Below are positions 1 to 6,678 of a stretch of 64,000 nucleotides of DNA, piece after piece. A program made the position numbers and the translations under genes. The DNA is from an uncultured Pelosinus sp. (GTDB taxonomy: Bacteria > Bacillota > Negativicutes > Sporomusales > Acetonemataceae), in the NCBI GenBank assembly GCA_900542835.1, contig UQPB01000008.1, positions 48,733 through 112,732 of the forward strand. The letters are read 5' to 3'. How positions within the stretch are numbered: position 1 is the stretch's first letter; every line of letters begins with the position of its first letter. The notes under the pieces were generated by a model. That model saw nothing but the letters and a program-made list of their open reading frames with translations, had not been told where the DNA came from and searched no databases.

Positions 1-764
1 GTCAAAGGGTATTCAGAGCCATCACTGAGAATCAGTTTGAGCTTCTGTCCCCAGCCGTTGGCGACACTGTCGCCATCAGTGTGGTGCCGGGCTAACTGCA
101 AATACAGCATCTCGCTCATGCTAAACTGTACAAGCATCGGGTCTTCAGTGGAAACAGTGGCAATGACCGTTTGACCGGCCTGGACATAATTGCCGATATC
201 CAATTCATTAACATCCATACGACCGTCAATCGGCGAAATAACCACCGTATCACGGAGATCATTTTCCGCCTGCCTGACTTTAGCCTGATTAGCTGCAACA
301 ACCGCGGCATGCTGTTGTTCAGTGGAAACAGCGGTATCCAGCACCTGGCGGGCAATTGCCTGCTGCTCGGCCAGCTGCTTATACCGCAGGGTCTCCAGCC
401 GTGAATTGCTGAGCGCCGCCTCCGACTGTGCCAGTTGAGCCTGCGCGTTCAGCAGGTTTGATTCGTATTGGCGGGAGTCAATGGCAAATAACCGCTGCCC
501 CTTGCTGACAGTCGAGCCGCCTTTTACATATTTGGCAACAATATTGCCGGCAACGTTGGCTTTTATCTCAGCCTCTGTCTTTGGCTGCACCTGACCGATA
601 AATTCGTATGTAATCGGCGTATCCTGCTGAATAACCTGCATGGCTTTAACTTCGACAGACTGCGGTGCCTGGGCCGGCTTGCCGCCGCTGCAGCCGGCCG
701 CCAGTGCGGCAGTCAGCAGCATCACCCCAACCAAGGACCGTTTTTTGCTAACTATAGAAAACAA
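1..764 (-). CDS. RND efflux periplasmic adaptor (HlyD/AcrA family), lipoprotein, partial
   Basis: Membrane-fusion subunit of a tripartite efflux pump, linking an inner-membrane RND transporter to an outer-membrane channel. The 3' end lies outside the window, so only about 254 N-terminal residues are seen. The start is a TTG at 764 placed 6 bases after a GGAGGAG ribosome site. A short hydrophobic signal ends in a lipobox (LAAGC). Next come the first half of the biotinyl-lipoyl domain, an alpha-helical hairpin rich in Gln and Ala, and the second lipoyl half with the family-typical phrase 'VISPIDGRMDVNELDIG'. A TetR-type repressor lies just upstream in the same direction, the usual arrangement for regulated multidrug pumps. 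The substrate cannot be read from this part. Confidence 0.88.
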   Translation of the reverse strand, partial: MFSIVSKKRSLVGVMLLTAALAAGCSGGKPAQAPQSVEVKAMQVIQQDTPITYEFIGQVQPKTEAEIKANVAGNIVAKYVKGGSTVSKGQRLFAIDSRQYESNLLNAQAQLAQSEAALSNSRLETLRYKQLAEQQAIARQVLDTAVSTEQQHAAVVAANQAKVRQAENDLRDTVVISPIDGRMDVNELDIGNYVQAGQTVIATVSTEDPMLVQFSMSEMLYLQLARHHTDGDSVANGWGQKLKLILSDGSEYPL

Positions 765-789
765 TGCTTTCTCCTCCTCATTTCGTCGT

Positions 790-1410
790 TTACAGTTCAG
801 GCGCCAACGCTACCCCGCGTAAATAAATCTCGATCGACTGCGTGACATAGGCTTCGACGGGGTCCTGAACCGACGGCAGCGTTTTCTCATTTAAGAAGCG
901 AGCTAAAAAGGTTAAATTTAAAAGCTTAATCAGAGCAATGGAAGCCAGATCCGGCTGCAGCTCCTTACGGAATTGTCCGGCGGCGATTGCTTCGCTGATG
1001 CAGGCCCGCAGGAAGGAGTTCAGCCTGTGGCCAGCGGTTAATACAAACCGTTCGCACCATTGCGTCGGATTGGCTACTTCACGGTAAAACAGATGATCCA
1101 GATAGGGATTGTCTTTATGTATGCTGGTTATCGCCAGCGCCATCCGCCGGATTTTCGCGACCGGACAAGTCTCTTCCCGCTGAATCACTGCCAGGGTCTC
1201 ATCAAATATGGCCAATTGATTCTCCAGTACGAAGGTGTACAGATTCTCCTTACCGCCAAAATAATAGGAAATCATCGCCACATTTACGCCTGCCGCCTCA
1301 GCCAGTTCTTTTACCGAAACGGCTCGCAGCCCCTTTGTCGCAAACAGCGGAATTGCCGCCTGAATGATTTTGCAAACAGCCGGTTTATCGACCGGGACAT
1401 CTATTTTCAT
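790..1410 (-). CDS. TetR/AcrR family transcriptional regulator (CecR-like C-terminal domain)
   Basis: A 206-residue one-component repressor. Residues about 11-58 form the TetR helix-turn-helix, with the recognition helix ending in 'MISYYFGGKENLY'. The C-terminal ligand domain has the 'NPYLDHLFYREVANPT' stretch typical of the CecR/YbiH (DUF1956-type) subgroup, known to control efflux genes in enterobacteria. The start ATG follows AAGGAGTGGCAG. It lies only 25 bp upstream of the RND adaptor in the same direction, so it probably heads that operon and represses itself and the pump. The ligand is unknown. Confidence 0.9.
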   Translation of the reverse strand: MKIDVPVDKPAVCKIIQAAIPLFATKGLRAVSVKELAEAAGVNVAMISYYFGGKENLYTFVLENQLAIFDETLAVIQREETCPVAKIRRMALAITSIHKDNPYLDHLFYREVANPTQWCERFVLTAGHRLNSFLRACISEAIAAGQFRKELQPDLASIALIKLLNLTFLARFLNEKTLPSVQDPVEAYVTQSIEIYLRGVALAPEL

Positions 1411-1439
1411 CTGCCACTCCTTTTCAAATTAAATTAAAG

Positions 1440-1455
1440 TTAAATAGGAATTTAA
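1440..1455. promoter_or_regulatory. Candidate TetR operator (inverted repeat)
   Basis: A perfect 6-bp inverted repeat, TTAAAT-AGGA-ATTTAA, lies immediately downstream of the -10 box of the tetR promoter, where a bound repressor would block initiation. Function is inferred from position only; the region is AT-rich, which raises the chance of coincidence. Confidence 0.4.
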
Positions 1456-1467
1456 ATCGTATGTTTA

Positions 1468-1496
1468 ATTATAGTGTGATCAGCGGGATTTGTCCA
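1468..1496 (-). promoter_or_regulatory. Sigma-A type promoter of the tetR/RND operon
   Basis: On the minus strand, TGGACA at 1496-1491 and a perfect TATAAT at 1473-1468 are separated by 17 bases. The expected start of transcription is near 1461, about 50 bases before the tetR ATG. Confidence 0.7.
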
Positions 1497-1558
1497 GTAC
1501 CTTGCACGCCGCAAATGCGCCGCGGCTAATTGTCTGCATTTTCAATCAAATTAGCCAC

Positions 1559-1588
1559 TTGACAGTTTTACCTCAGGTATGGGATAAT
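1559..1588 (+). promoter_or_regulatory. Promoter of the first terC/yybP-ykoY transcript
   Basis: TTGACA at 1559-1564 and GATAAT at 1583-1588 with an 18-base spacer precede the riboswitch by about 20 bases. Confidence 0.75.
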
Positions 1589-1611
1589 GCAGATACAATA
1601 GAGAAGAGAAC

Positions 1612-1724
1612 AAAGGGGAGTAGCTAGCAGGGAAACCTGTAACAAAGTCGTCACTTCGCGGATTACCGCCGGCTTTGAGCACGTCAGTGTAGCCAGACCT
1701 TTGCCAGATGGCGAAGGTTTTTTT
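1612..1724 (+). ncRNA. yybP-ykoY (manganese) riboswitch upstream of terC
   Basis: The element starts with the conserved AAAGGGGAGTAGC box. It continues through an internal arm (GTCGTCACTTCG) and the CCGGCTTTGAGC segment, and closes with AGACCTTTGCC pairing to GGCGAAGGT followed by seven T residues (1718-1724). The last hairpin is a terminator, so this looks like a transcription-level switch. Members of this family bind Mn2+ and usually turn on TerC-family exporters, which is exactly the gene that follows. A close relative of this RNA sits before the second terC at 10969-11104. Confidence 0.9.
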
Positions 1725-1777
1725 GATGCCAAAAAGCCTCTATTGAAATTCACTGATTTTTAAGGAGGATTTTGCGA

Positions 1778-2455
1778 ATGTTTGACACAGACTTTTTAAT
1801 GGCCCTGCTCTCCATTGTCGCGATTGATCTGGTGTTGGCCGGTGACAACGCGGTTGTCATCGCGATGGCTTCCCGCCGCCTGCCGCTCAGTCAGCGCAAT
1901 AAAGCCATCTATTGGGGAACCTTTGGCGCTATTTTCATTCGCACACTGATGACACTGGCGGCAGTTTGGCTGATGAAGATCCCTTATCTGCAGGCGGTTG
2001 GCGGCCTGCTGTTAATTCCGGTTGCCATCAAGCTGTTAAAGAAGGATGACGCCGCTGAGCATATCGACGCTTCCGCTTCCTTCTGGGGTGCGATTAAAAC
2101 GATTATTATCGCCGATGCGATCATGGGCGTCGACAACGTCCTGGCCATCGCCGGCGCTTCTCACGGTAATATGACACTGGTAATCGCCGGCCTGGCGATT
2201 AGTATCCCGATTGTGATCTGGGGCAGCAAATGGATTTCCAGCCTGATGGTGAAATATCCGGCGCTGATCTATGGCGGCGCGGCTATCCTTGCCTGGACCG
2301 CCGGCTCAATGGTAATGGGTGATAAGATTATCGGCAGCTATCTGCGCACAGCCATGGCGGCATCCTCCTGGCTGCTGCCGCTGCTGATCACGTTTTTCGT
2401 CTTAGCTGTCGGCAGACAACTGGAAAAGCCTGAACAAGTCAATAATCTGAAGTAA
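1778..2455 (+). CDS. TerC family membrane protein (YjbE-like), probable Mn2+ exporter
   Basis: A 225-residue polytopic membrane protein. The acidic transmembrane motifs of the TerC family are both present: 'DLVLAGDNAVVIAM' near the N-terminus and 'DAIMGVDNVLAIAG' in the middle. Family members in Bacillus export manganese or load it onto secreted enzymes. A manganese riboswitch in the leader supports the same role here. I chose ATG 1778, 8 bases after AAGGAGGA; an in-frame TTG at 1772 lies too close to that site. The gene stands alone and ends in a strong terminator. A second TerC paralogue with its own riboswitch lies on the other strand at 10182-10928. Confidence 0.92.
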   Translation: MFDTDFLMALLSIVAIDLVLAGDNAVVIAMASRRLPLSQRNKAIYWGTFGAIFIRTLMTLAAVWLMKIPYLQAVGGLLLIPVAIKLLKKDDAAEHIDASASFWGAIKTIIIADAIMGVDNVLAIAGASHGNMTLVIAGLAISIPIVIWGSKWISSLMVKYPALIYGGAAILAWTAGSMVMGDKIIGSYLRTAMAASSWLLPLLITFFVLAVGRQLEKPEQVNNLK

Positions 2456-2459
2456 CTAG

Positions 2460-2507
2460 CCTCTAAACAGAAAAAACGCCGATAACGGCGTTTTTTCTGT
2501 TTAGAGG
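2460..2507. terminator. Long perfect inverted repeat, terminator of terC
   Basis: Arms of 22 bp (2460-2481 and 2486-2507) around an ATAA loop. The core is A6-CGCCG/CGGCG-T6, so it can act as a Rho-independent terminator in either direction. Confidence 0.85.
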
Positions 2508-2615
2508 GGTCAGGCAGGACTACGCCGCCGGAAGCCGAACTATTTGAGTAGCCATACCGCAGTCGCCGCTGAGCTGCGAACGGTATGGACACTACTGTAT
2601 CAGGGAGGGATTGCC

Positions 2616-3875
2616 GTGGGAATGACGATGGCCGAAAAAATTATCGCCCGGGCGTCGGGAAAGCCAGCCGTCAAAGCGGGGGATTTTGTATGGGCCAACG
2701 TGGATACCGCCATGATGGACGACCTGCTGGGCCCAAGAGTTATCATCGCCGACCAGATAAAGAAACTGGGCAACACGATCTGGGACCGGAGCAAGGTGGT
2801 CATCATTTCCGATCATTATTCGCCTGCCGCCACCATCGCCCAGGCTGAAATCCTGCAGTTCACACGCAACTGGGCAAGCGAGTACGGCATTGCCAACTAT
2901 TATGAAGGCCTCGGCCCCTGTCATCAAATACTGGCCGAGAAAGGCTTCAATCTGCCGGGAACGCTAATGGTGGGAACCGATTCCCACACCACTACCGCCG
3001 GCGCTTTCGGCTGCTTTGGCACCGGCATCGGCTCAACGGAAATGCTGGGTGTGCTGGTATCGGGACAAATCTGGCTGCGCGTCCCGGAAAGCATGCGGTT
3101 GGTCTGGAATGGCAGCCTGTCGCCCGGTGTCGCCGCTAAAGACATCATCCTGCGGACAATCAAGGAAATTGGACAGGCAGGAGCGACATACAAAGTCATG
3201 GAGTTTTCCGGCAGCGCCATCAGCCGGTTAACTATCAGCGAGCGAATGACGATTGCCAACATGGCGGTCGAAGCCGGCGCCAAGGCTGGCCTGATCGCAC
3301 CTGATGAAGAGGTGTTCAGTTATCTGTCCGCGATTGGCGCGCAGAGCGGCCTCCCTCAATACAGCGACGACAATGCCGTCTATTGCCAAAGCTATATATT
3401 TGATGCCGCTTCACTGTCTCCGCAAATTGCCCTGCCGCACGAAGTCGATAACGTCGTCGATGTCGGCGACGCGGCGGGCGAAAAGATTCACCAGGCGTAT
3501 CTCGGTTCCTGTACGAACGGGCGCTTCGATGACTTGGTACAGGCTGCGGCCATTCTCAAGGGGAGGACAGTGCATCCGGGCGTCCGGCTGCTGGTTTCGC
3601 CCGCATCGCGTTCTATTTATCATCAGGCGGTAAGCACAGGTGTCCTGGAGGTCCTGTCCGCCGCCGGCGCAACAATTCTCGCCCCAAGCTGCGGCGCCTG
3701 CCTGGGGCTGCACAGCGGGATTCTTGCCGGCGGCGAACGGGCAATCGCATCCACCAACCGCAACTTTGTCGGTCGCATGGGTCATAAAACTTCAGCAATT
3801 TTCCTGGGGTCACCCGCTTCGGTGGCGGCTGCCGCCATCGAGGGAAAAATAACCGATCCCCGCAACTATTTGTAG
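2616..3875 (+). CDS. leuC: 3-isopropylmalate dehydratase large subunit (LeuC/HacA type)
   Basis: Aconitase-superfamily large subunit with a [4Fe-4S] cluster, which isomerises isopropylmalate or a related 2-hydroxy-dicarboxylate. The three cluster cysteines are visible: GSCTNGR (C299) and PSCGACLG (C359, C362). The substrate-binding 'GTDSHTTTAGAFG' segment is intact. At 420 residues it fits the short archaeal/clostridial LeuC type. I chose GTG 2616, 5 bases after GGGAGGGA, because it gives the common 'MGMTMAEKI' start; ATG 2622 is possible. A stem of CCATACCG (2552-2559) with CGGTATGG (2581-2588) lies in the leader. leuD follows after 10 bases. No leuA or leuB is present in the window, so the exact substrate is open. 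Confidence 0.9.
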   Translation: MGMTMAEKIIARASGKPAVKAGDFVWANVDTAMMDDLLGPRVIIADQIKKLGNTIWDRSKVVIISDHYSPAATIAQAEILQFTRNWASEYGIANYYEGLGPCHQILAEKGFNLPGTLMVGTDSHTTTAGAFGCFGTGIGSTEMLGVLVSGQIWLRVPESMRLVWNGSLSPGVAAKDIILRTIKEIGQAGATYKVMEFSGSAISRLTISERMTIANMAVEAGAKAGLIAPDEEVFSYLSAIGAQSGLPQYSDDNAVYCQSYIFDAASLSPQIALPHEVDNVVDVGDAAGEKIHQAYLGSCTNGRFDDLVQAAAILKGRTVHPGVRLLVSPASRSIYHQAVSTGVLEVLSAAGATILAPSCGACLGLHSGILAGGERAIASTNRNFVGRMGHKTSAIFLGSPASVAAAAIEGKITDPRNYL

Positions 3876-3885
3876 GAGGTGCAGC

Positions 3886-4392
3886 ATGCGTACAATTCAA
3901 GGCAATGTGCTTAAATATGGCGATAATATCAATACCGATCTTATCTCGCCGCCGCAATACCTGGAGAAACCGCTGGAGGTCATCGCCCAGCATGCTATGG
4001 AAGGAATTGACGAACAGTTCGTCAGCCGGCTGCAGCCTGGCGGCATCATTGTCGCCGGCGCTAACTTCGGTCCCGGCTCAAGCCGCGAAACAGCGCCGAT
4101 TGCCTTGAAGCTTGCCGGAGTTGGCGCCATTGTCGCCAAGTTCTTCGCCCGGATCTTTTTCCGTAACGCGATCAATATCGGCTTGCCGGTTCTGGAGTGC
4201 GCCGAAGTCGACAAGATCAGTGAAGGCGATACGCTGGCGATCGACCTGCAGACAGGAATAATTACCAATCTTACGCGGAAAGAGCAGTATCAGACCACCC
4301 CTTTATCCCAGCCGGTGATGGATGTTCTGGCGGCTGGCGGCCTGCTCGGCTTCCTGGAGAACCAGTACGGCTCACAACAGCACGATTCCTGA
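3886..4392 (+). CDS. leuD: 3-isopropylmalate dehydratase small subunit (LeuD/HacB type)
   Basis: The 168-residue swivelling-domain partner of LeuC. The family signature is complete: 'GDNINTDLISPPQYL' at the N-terminus, 'GANFGPGSSRETAPIALK' in the middle, and 'FARIFFRNAINIGLPVLE'. It starts 10 bases after the leuC stop, behind TAGGAGGTGCAGC, so the two are co-translated. The stop codon lies inside a 27-bp perfect inverted repeat. The short form is typical of the LeuC/LeuD pairs of Clostridia and archaea. These can also act on homoaconitate, citramalate-derived or 2,3-dimethylmalate-type substrates, so the leucine assignment is the default, not proven. Confidence 0.9.
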   Translation: MRTIQGNVLKYGDNINTDLISPPQYLEKPLEVIAQHAMEGIDEQFVSRLQPGGIIVAGANFGPGSSRETAPIALKLAGVGAIVAKFFARIFFRNAINIGLPVLECAEVDKISEGDTLAIDLQTGIITNLTRKEQYQTTPLSQPVMDVLAAGGLLGFLENQYGSQQHDS

Positions 4393-4447
4393 GACACACG
4401 AAACAGGCCCTGCCGGACAACGGCAGGGCCTGTTTCGTGTGTCTCAG
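4389..4447. terminator. 27-bp perfect inverted repeat after leuD
   Basis: Arms 4389-4415 and 4421-4447 are perfectly complementary around a GACAA loop, and the leuD stop codon lies inside the left arm. There is no T-run on either side. It stands between two convergent genes (leuD and the arsC-like gene), so a bidirectional transcription block is likely. Confidence 0.6.
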
Positions 4448-4457
4448 ACAGCATGCT

Positions 4458-4834
4458 TTACTGCTTGTGTAAATGCTGCTGCCACTCGGCTTCTTTAAAA
4501 CCAACCAATACTCCGCCTCTGGCCGTATCGACAAGGAGCGGCCGTTTTACCAGCATACCATCACCGGCCAGCAGCTGCAGCTGTTCGGCTTCAGGCATAG
4601 CAGCCAGCTTATCTTTCAGCGCCAGGACTTGTACAGCAAACCGCTGCTGTTAAAAAACCGCTGCAGCGGCAGGCCGCTCTCGTCTCGCCATTGGGTCAAC
4701 TCCGCCAGTGTCGGATTTTGCAGTTTGATATCGCGCGTTTCATAAGCAATACCGGCGGCATCAAGCCAGGCCTTTGCTTTCTGGCAAGTCGTGCACTTGG
4801 AATAGCAAATCAATACATATTCGCCCATTGACAT
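4458..4834 (-). pseudogene. ArsC/Spx-family thioredoxin-fold protein, disrupted by a frameshift
   Basis: Read from ATG 4834, the product begins like an arsenate reductase/Spx-family protein with a CxxC redox motif ('CYSKCTTCQKAK') but stops after 72 residues. A second frame continues without a gap with 'LALKDKLAAMPEAEQLQLL', 'GDGMLVKRPLLV' and 'VLVGFKEAEW', ending at the TAA at 4458-4460. Joining the frames needs one extra base near 4625/4626 and would give an ordinary family protein of about 125 residues. Either the gene was recently inactivated or one base was lost in sequencing. The next gene upstream is the FliG-N-like gene, 16 bp away, probably in the same transcript. Confidence 0.75.
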
Positions 4835-4850
4835 CCCCCCCGCTCACGGC

Positions 4851-5120
4851 TCAGCCGCCAATGGAGCGAATCCTGCTGCCGGCAAAAAACTGCCGCAAGA
4901 TCCATAGCGCCTCCGCCGGCTTCATCGACTCATCATAGCCAAGCCGGATAAATTCACTCCAGACGCTTTGCTGCACCGTTTCCGGCAGATTTCGGATCTG
5001 TTCCCAGGCAGCAATAATCCGCCTGACCTCATCCGTATCCATCAGCTGCATTATCCTGCCGCCTTTTTCCAACCCCAGCAGCAGCAGGATAACCGCCGCT
5101 TTTTGTACTGCATCCACCAC
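4851..5120 (-). CDS. Small protein with a FliG N-terminal-like domain
   Basis: An 89-residue protein whose first half resembles the N-terminal domain of the flagellar motor switch protein FliG ('VQKAAVILLLLGLEKGGRIMQLMDTDEVRRI'-like pattern, broken here by 'AAWEQIRNLPETV'). The middle and C-terminal FliG domains, which hold the torque-generating charged residues, are absent. It starts with GTG 5120, 5 bases after AGAGGAGG. No other flagellar gene is nearby. It could be a stand-alone scaffold domain or a remnant; the real function is unknown. The arsC-like frameshifted gene follows in the same direction. Confidence 0.55.
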   Translation of the reverse strand: MVDAVQKAAVILLLLGLEKGGRIMQLMDTDEVRRIIAAWEQIRNLPETVQQSVWSEFIRLGYDESMKPAEALWILRQFFAGSRIRSIGG

Positions 5121-5170
5121 AGTGCCTCCTCTGTAATCGGCTTTGCTGCCGGGCTTTACGCCGGAGTCTG

Positions 5171-6151
5171 TCAGGGAATAATCAGCGTTGCCCCCTGGGT
5201 GGTCCGGGCCTCCGCCGCCCGGTGAGCCTGTACGATATCAGCAAGCTGATAAGTAGCGCCAATAACCGCTTGAACGCTTCCGGCCGCAACCGCCGCAAAC
5301 AAATCGGCTGCGTTTTCCCGGAACACGGCCGGATCCGCATTATGCGGAAATACGGAAGGACGAGTCAGGAACAGGCAGCCCTTCTTATTCAACAGTTCCG
5401 GCTCAATTGCCGGCGCCGGCCCCGATGCCGCGCCAAAGAGGACAACCATTCCGAACTGGGCGGCACAGTCAAGTGACTGCAGGAAAGTTGCCTTGCCGAC
5501 AGAGTCGTAGACAACATTGGCTTTTCTGCCGCCGGTCGCGGCAAGAAAAGCGTCCGGCCAATCCGTCTGTGAATAGTCAACAGCCGCGTCAGCTCCCGCC
5601 GCTTTAGCAGCGGTACATTTAGCCTCCGATCCGGCTGCGGCAACGACAAACGCGCCCAGCGCTTTTGCCCAGCGGCACAGAATCTGGCCGACCCCGCCGG
5701 CGGCAGCGTGAACAAGCACAAGATCACCCGCTTTAACCCGATAGGTTTTACGCAGCAAATACTGAGCCGTCATTCCCTTGAAAAAGATCGCCGCCGCCTG
5801 CTCATCACTAACGGCAGCAGGAATCGGCACCAGCTTTTCAGCCGCCACATTGCGATAATCCGCGTAAGCGCCCAAGCCGGCGTTCATATAAGCAACCCGG
5901 TCGCCAGGCCGGAATTGGCTGACGCCGGCGCCGACCGCTTCCACAACCCCCGCCGCTTCATGGCCGATTCCTGTCGGCAGCGGCAGTGGATATATGCCTT
6001 TACGTTGATAAACATCAATAAAATTAAAGCCGATGGCCGTTTGCCTGATTTGCACTTCTCCCGGCGCCGGCAATGGCAGCTCCACAGACTGCAGCGTCAG
6101 CTTCTCGGCCCCGCCGAATTCGGTAATAACTACTTTGCGCGCTGTTCTCAT
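5171..6151 (-). CDS. qor: NADPH:quinone oxidoreductase (zinc-independent MDR family)
   Basis: A 326-residue medium-chain dehydrogenase/reductase. The N-terminal GroES-like domain carries the quinone-oxidoreductase phrase 'GFNFIDVYQRKGIYPLPLPTGIG'-like (conserved N-F-I-D-V-Y-x-R-x-G-x-Y). The Rossmann domain has 'VHAAAGGVGQILCRWAKALG'. No catalytic zinc ligands are seen, as expected for the QOR branch, which reduces quinones with NADPH. ATG 6151 is 7 bases after AGGAGG; the GTG just before it is less likely. It is probably monocistronic and has no obvious functional link to its neighbours. Confidence 0.9.
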   Translation of the reverse strand: MRTARKVVITEFGGAEKLTLQSVELPLPAPGEVQIRQTAIGFNFIDVYQRKGIYPLPLPTGIGHEAAGVVEAVGAGVSQFRPGDRVAYMNAGLGAYADYRNVAAEKLVPIPAAVSDEQAAAIFFKGMTAQYLLRKTYRVKAGDLVLVHAAAGGVGQILCRWAKALGAFVVAAAGSEAKCTAAKAAGADAAVDYSQTDWPDAFLAATGGRKANVVYDSVGKATFLQSLDCAAQFGMVVLFGAASGPAPAIEPELLNKKGCLFLTRPSVFPHNADPAVFRENAADLFAAVAAGSVQAVIGATYQLADIVQAHRAAEARTTQGATLIIP

Positions 6152-6218
6152 CACACAACCTCCTGTCGTAATAAAGGCGTTATCAGCGGGCTTTCCGGCG
6201 GCTCCCCGGCCTGGCGCT

Positions 6219-6280
6219 ATGTCACCATCGCTGCGATCTTGCTGCCTTGCCAGGTGACCGGCTCATTTAATCAGCGCTTA
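6219..6280 (-). repeat. Short dispersed intergenic repeat, copy A
   Basis: On the minus strand it reads TAAGCGCTGATTAAATGAGC, then CTGGCAAGGCAGCAAGATCG. It overlaps the last codons of the MGMT-like gene. It is similar over two blocks to 42078-42160. Confidence 0.4.
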
Positions 6281-6590
6281 CCGCGGGAGACCAGCGGCAG
6301 ACAGACATATCCACCCGGCCGTCGGCAGTAAAAATTACGCCTTCGGCCTTCAACAACTGCCGCTGCACATCGCTGCCGCCAAAGATGAAGCCGGCGGCAA
6401 GCCTGCCGTCTTTAAAAACAACCCGATGGCACGGAAGTTTTCCCTGATAGGGATTACGATGCAAGGCATAGCCTACTGCCCGTGACGCCCGCCGGTTGCC
6501 GCTCAGCCGGGCAATCTGTCCGTAAGAGGCCACTTTGCCTTCGGGAATCCGGCCTACCTGCTCGTAAACCCTTGCGTTAAAGCCGGCCAA
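6267..6590 (-). CDS. MGMT-like DNA-alkyl protein cysteine methyltransferase domain protein
   Basis: A single-domain protein of 107 residues matching the C-terminal DNA-binding and active-site domain of O6-methylguanine-DNA methyltransferase. The 'EGKVASYGQIARLSG' helix-turn-helix, the 'RASRAVGYALHRNP' arginine-finger region and the active-site PCHRVV are all present. The acceptor cysteine is retained, so it is not an alkyltransferase-like (ATL) protein with Trp at this place. The N-terminal Ada/Ogt domain is missing. I chose TTG 6590, 7 bases after GCGGAGGG; an upstream TTG at 6650 would add 20 unconserved residues. The 3' end overlaps a short dispersed repeat (6219-6280). Confidence 0.8.
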   Translation of the reverse strand: MAGFNARVYEQVGRIPEGKVASYGQIARLSGNRRASRAVGYALHRNPYQGKLPCHRVVFKDGRLAAGFIFGGSDVQRQLLKAEGVIFTADGRVDMSVCRWSPAVSAD

Positions 6591-6678
6591 AGTACATCCC
6601 TCCGCAGCCGTATTCCGCCATTTATCATCATTTCCATAATAGCTGTGCAAAATCCTCTATCCGCAGAGGAGTCAATTC

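Noticed and set aside
4458..4834. Programmed ribosomal frameshift in the ArsC/Spx-like gene
   Set aside because: No slippery heptamer, downstream pseudoknot or internal ribosome site is evident at the join; loss of one base is the simpler reading.
6267..6590. Calling the MGMT-like protein an alkyltransferase-like (ATL) protein
   Set aside because: The acceptor cysteine in PCHRV is present; ATL proteins carry Trp or another residue there.
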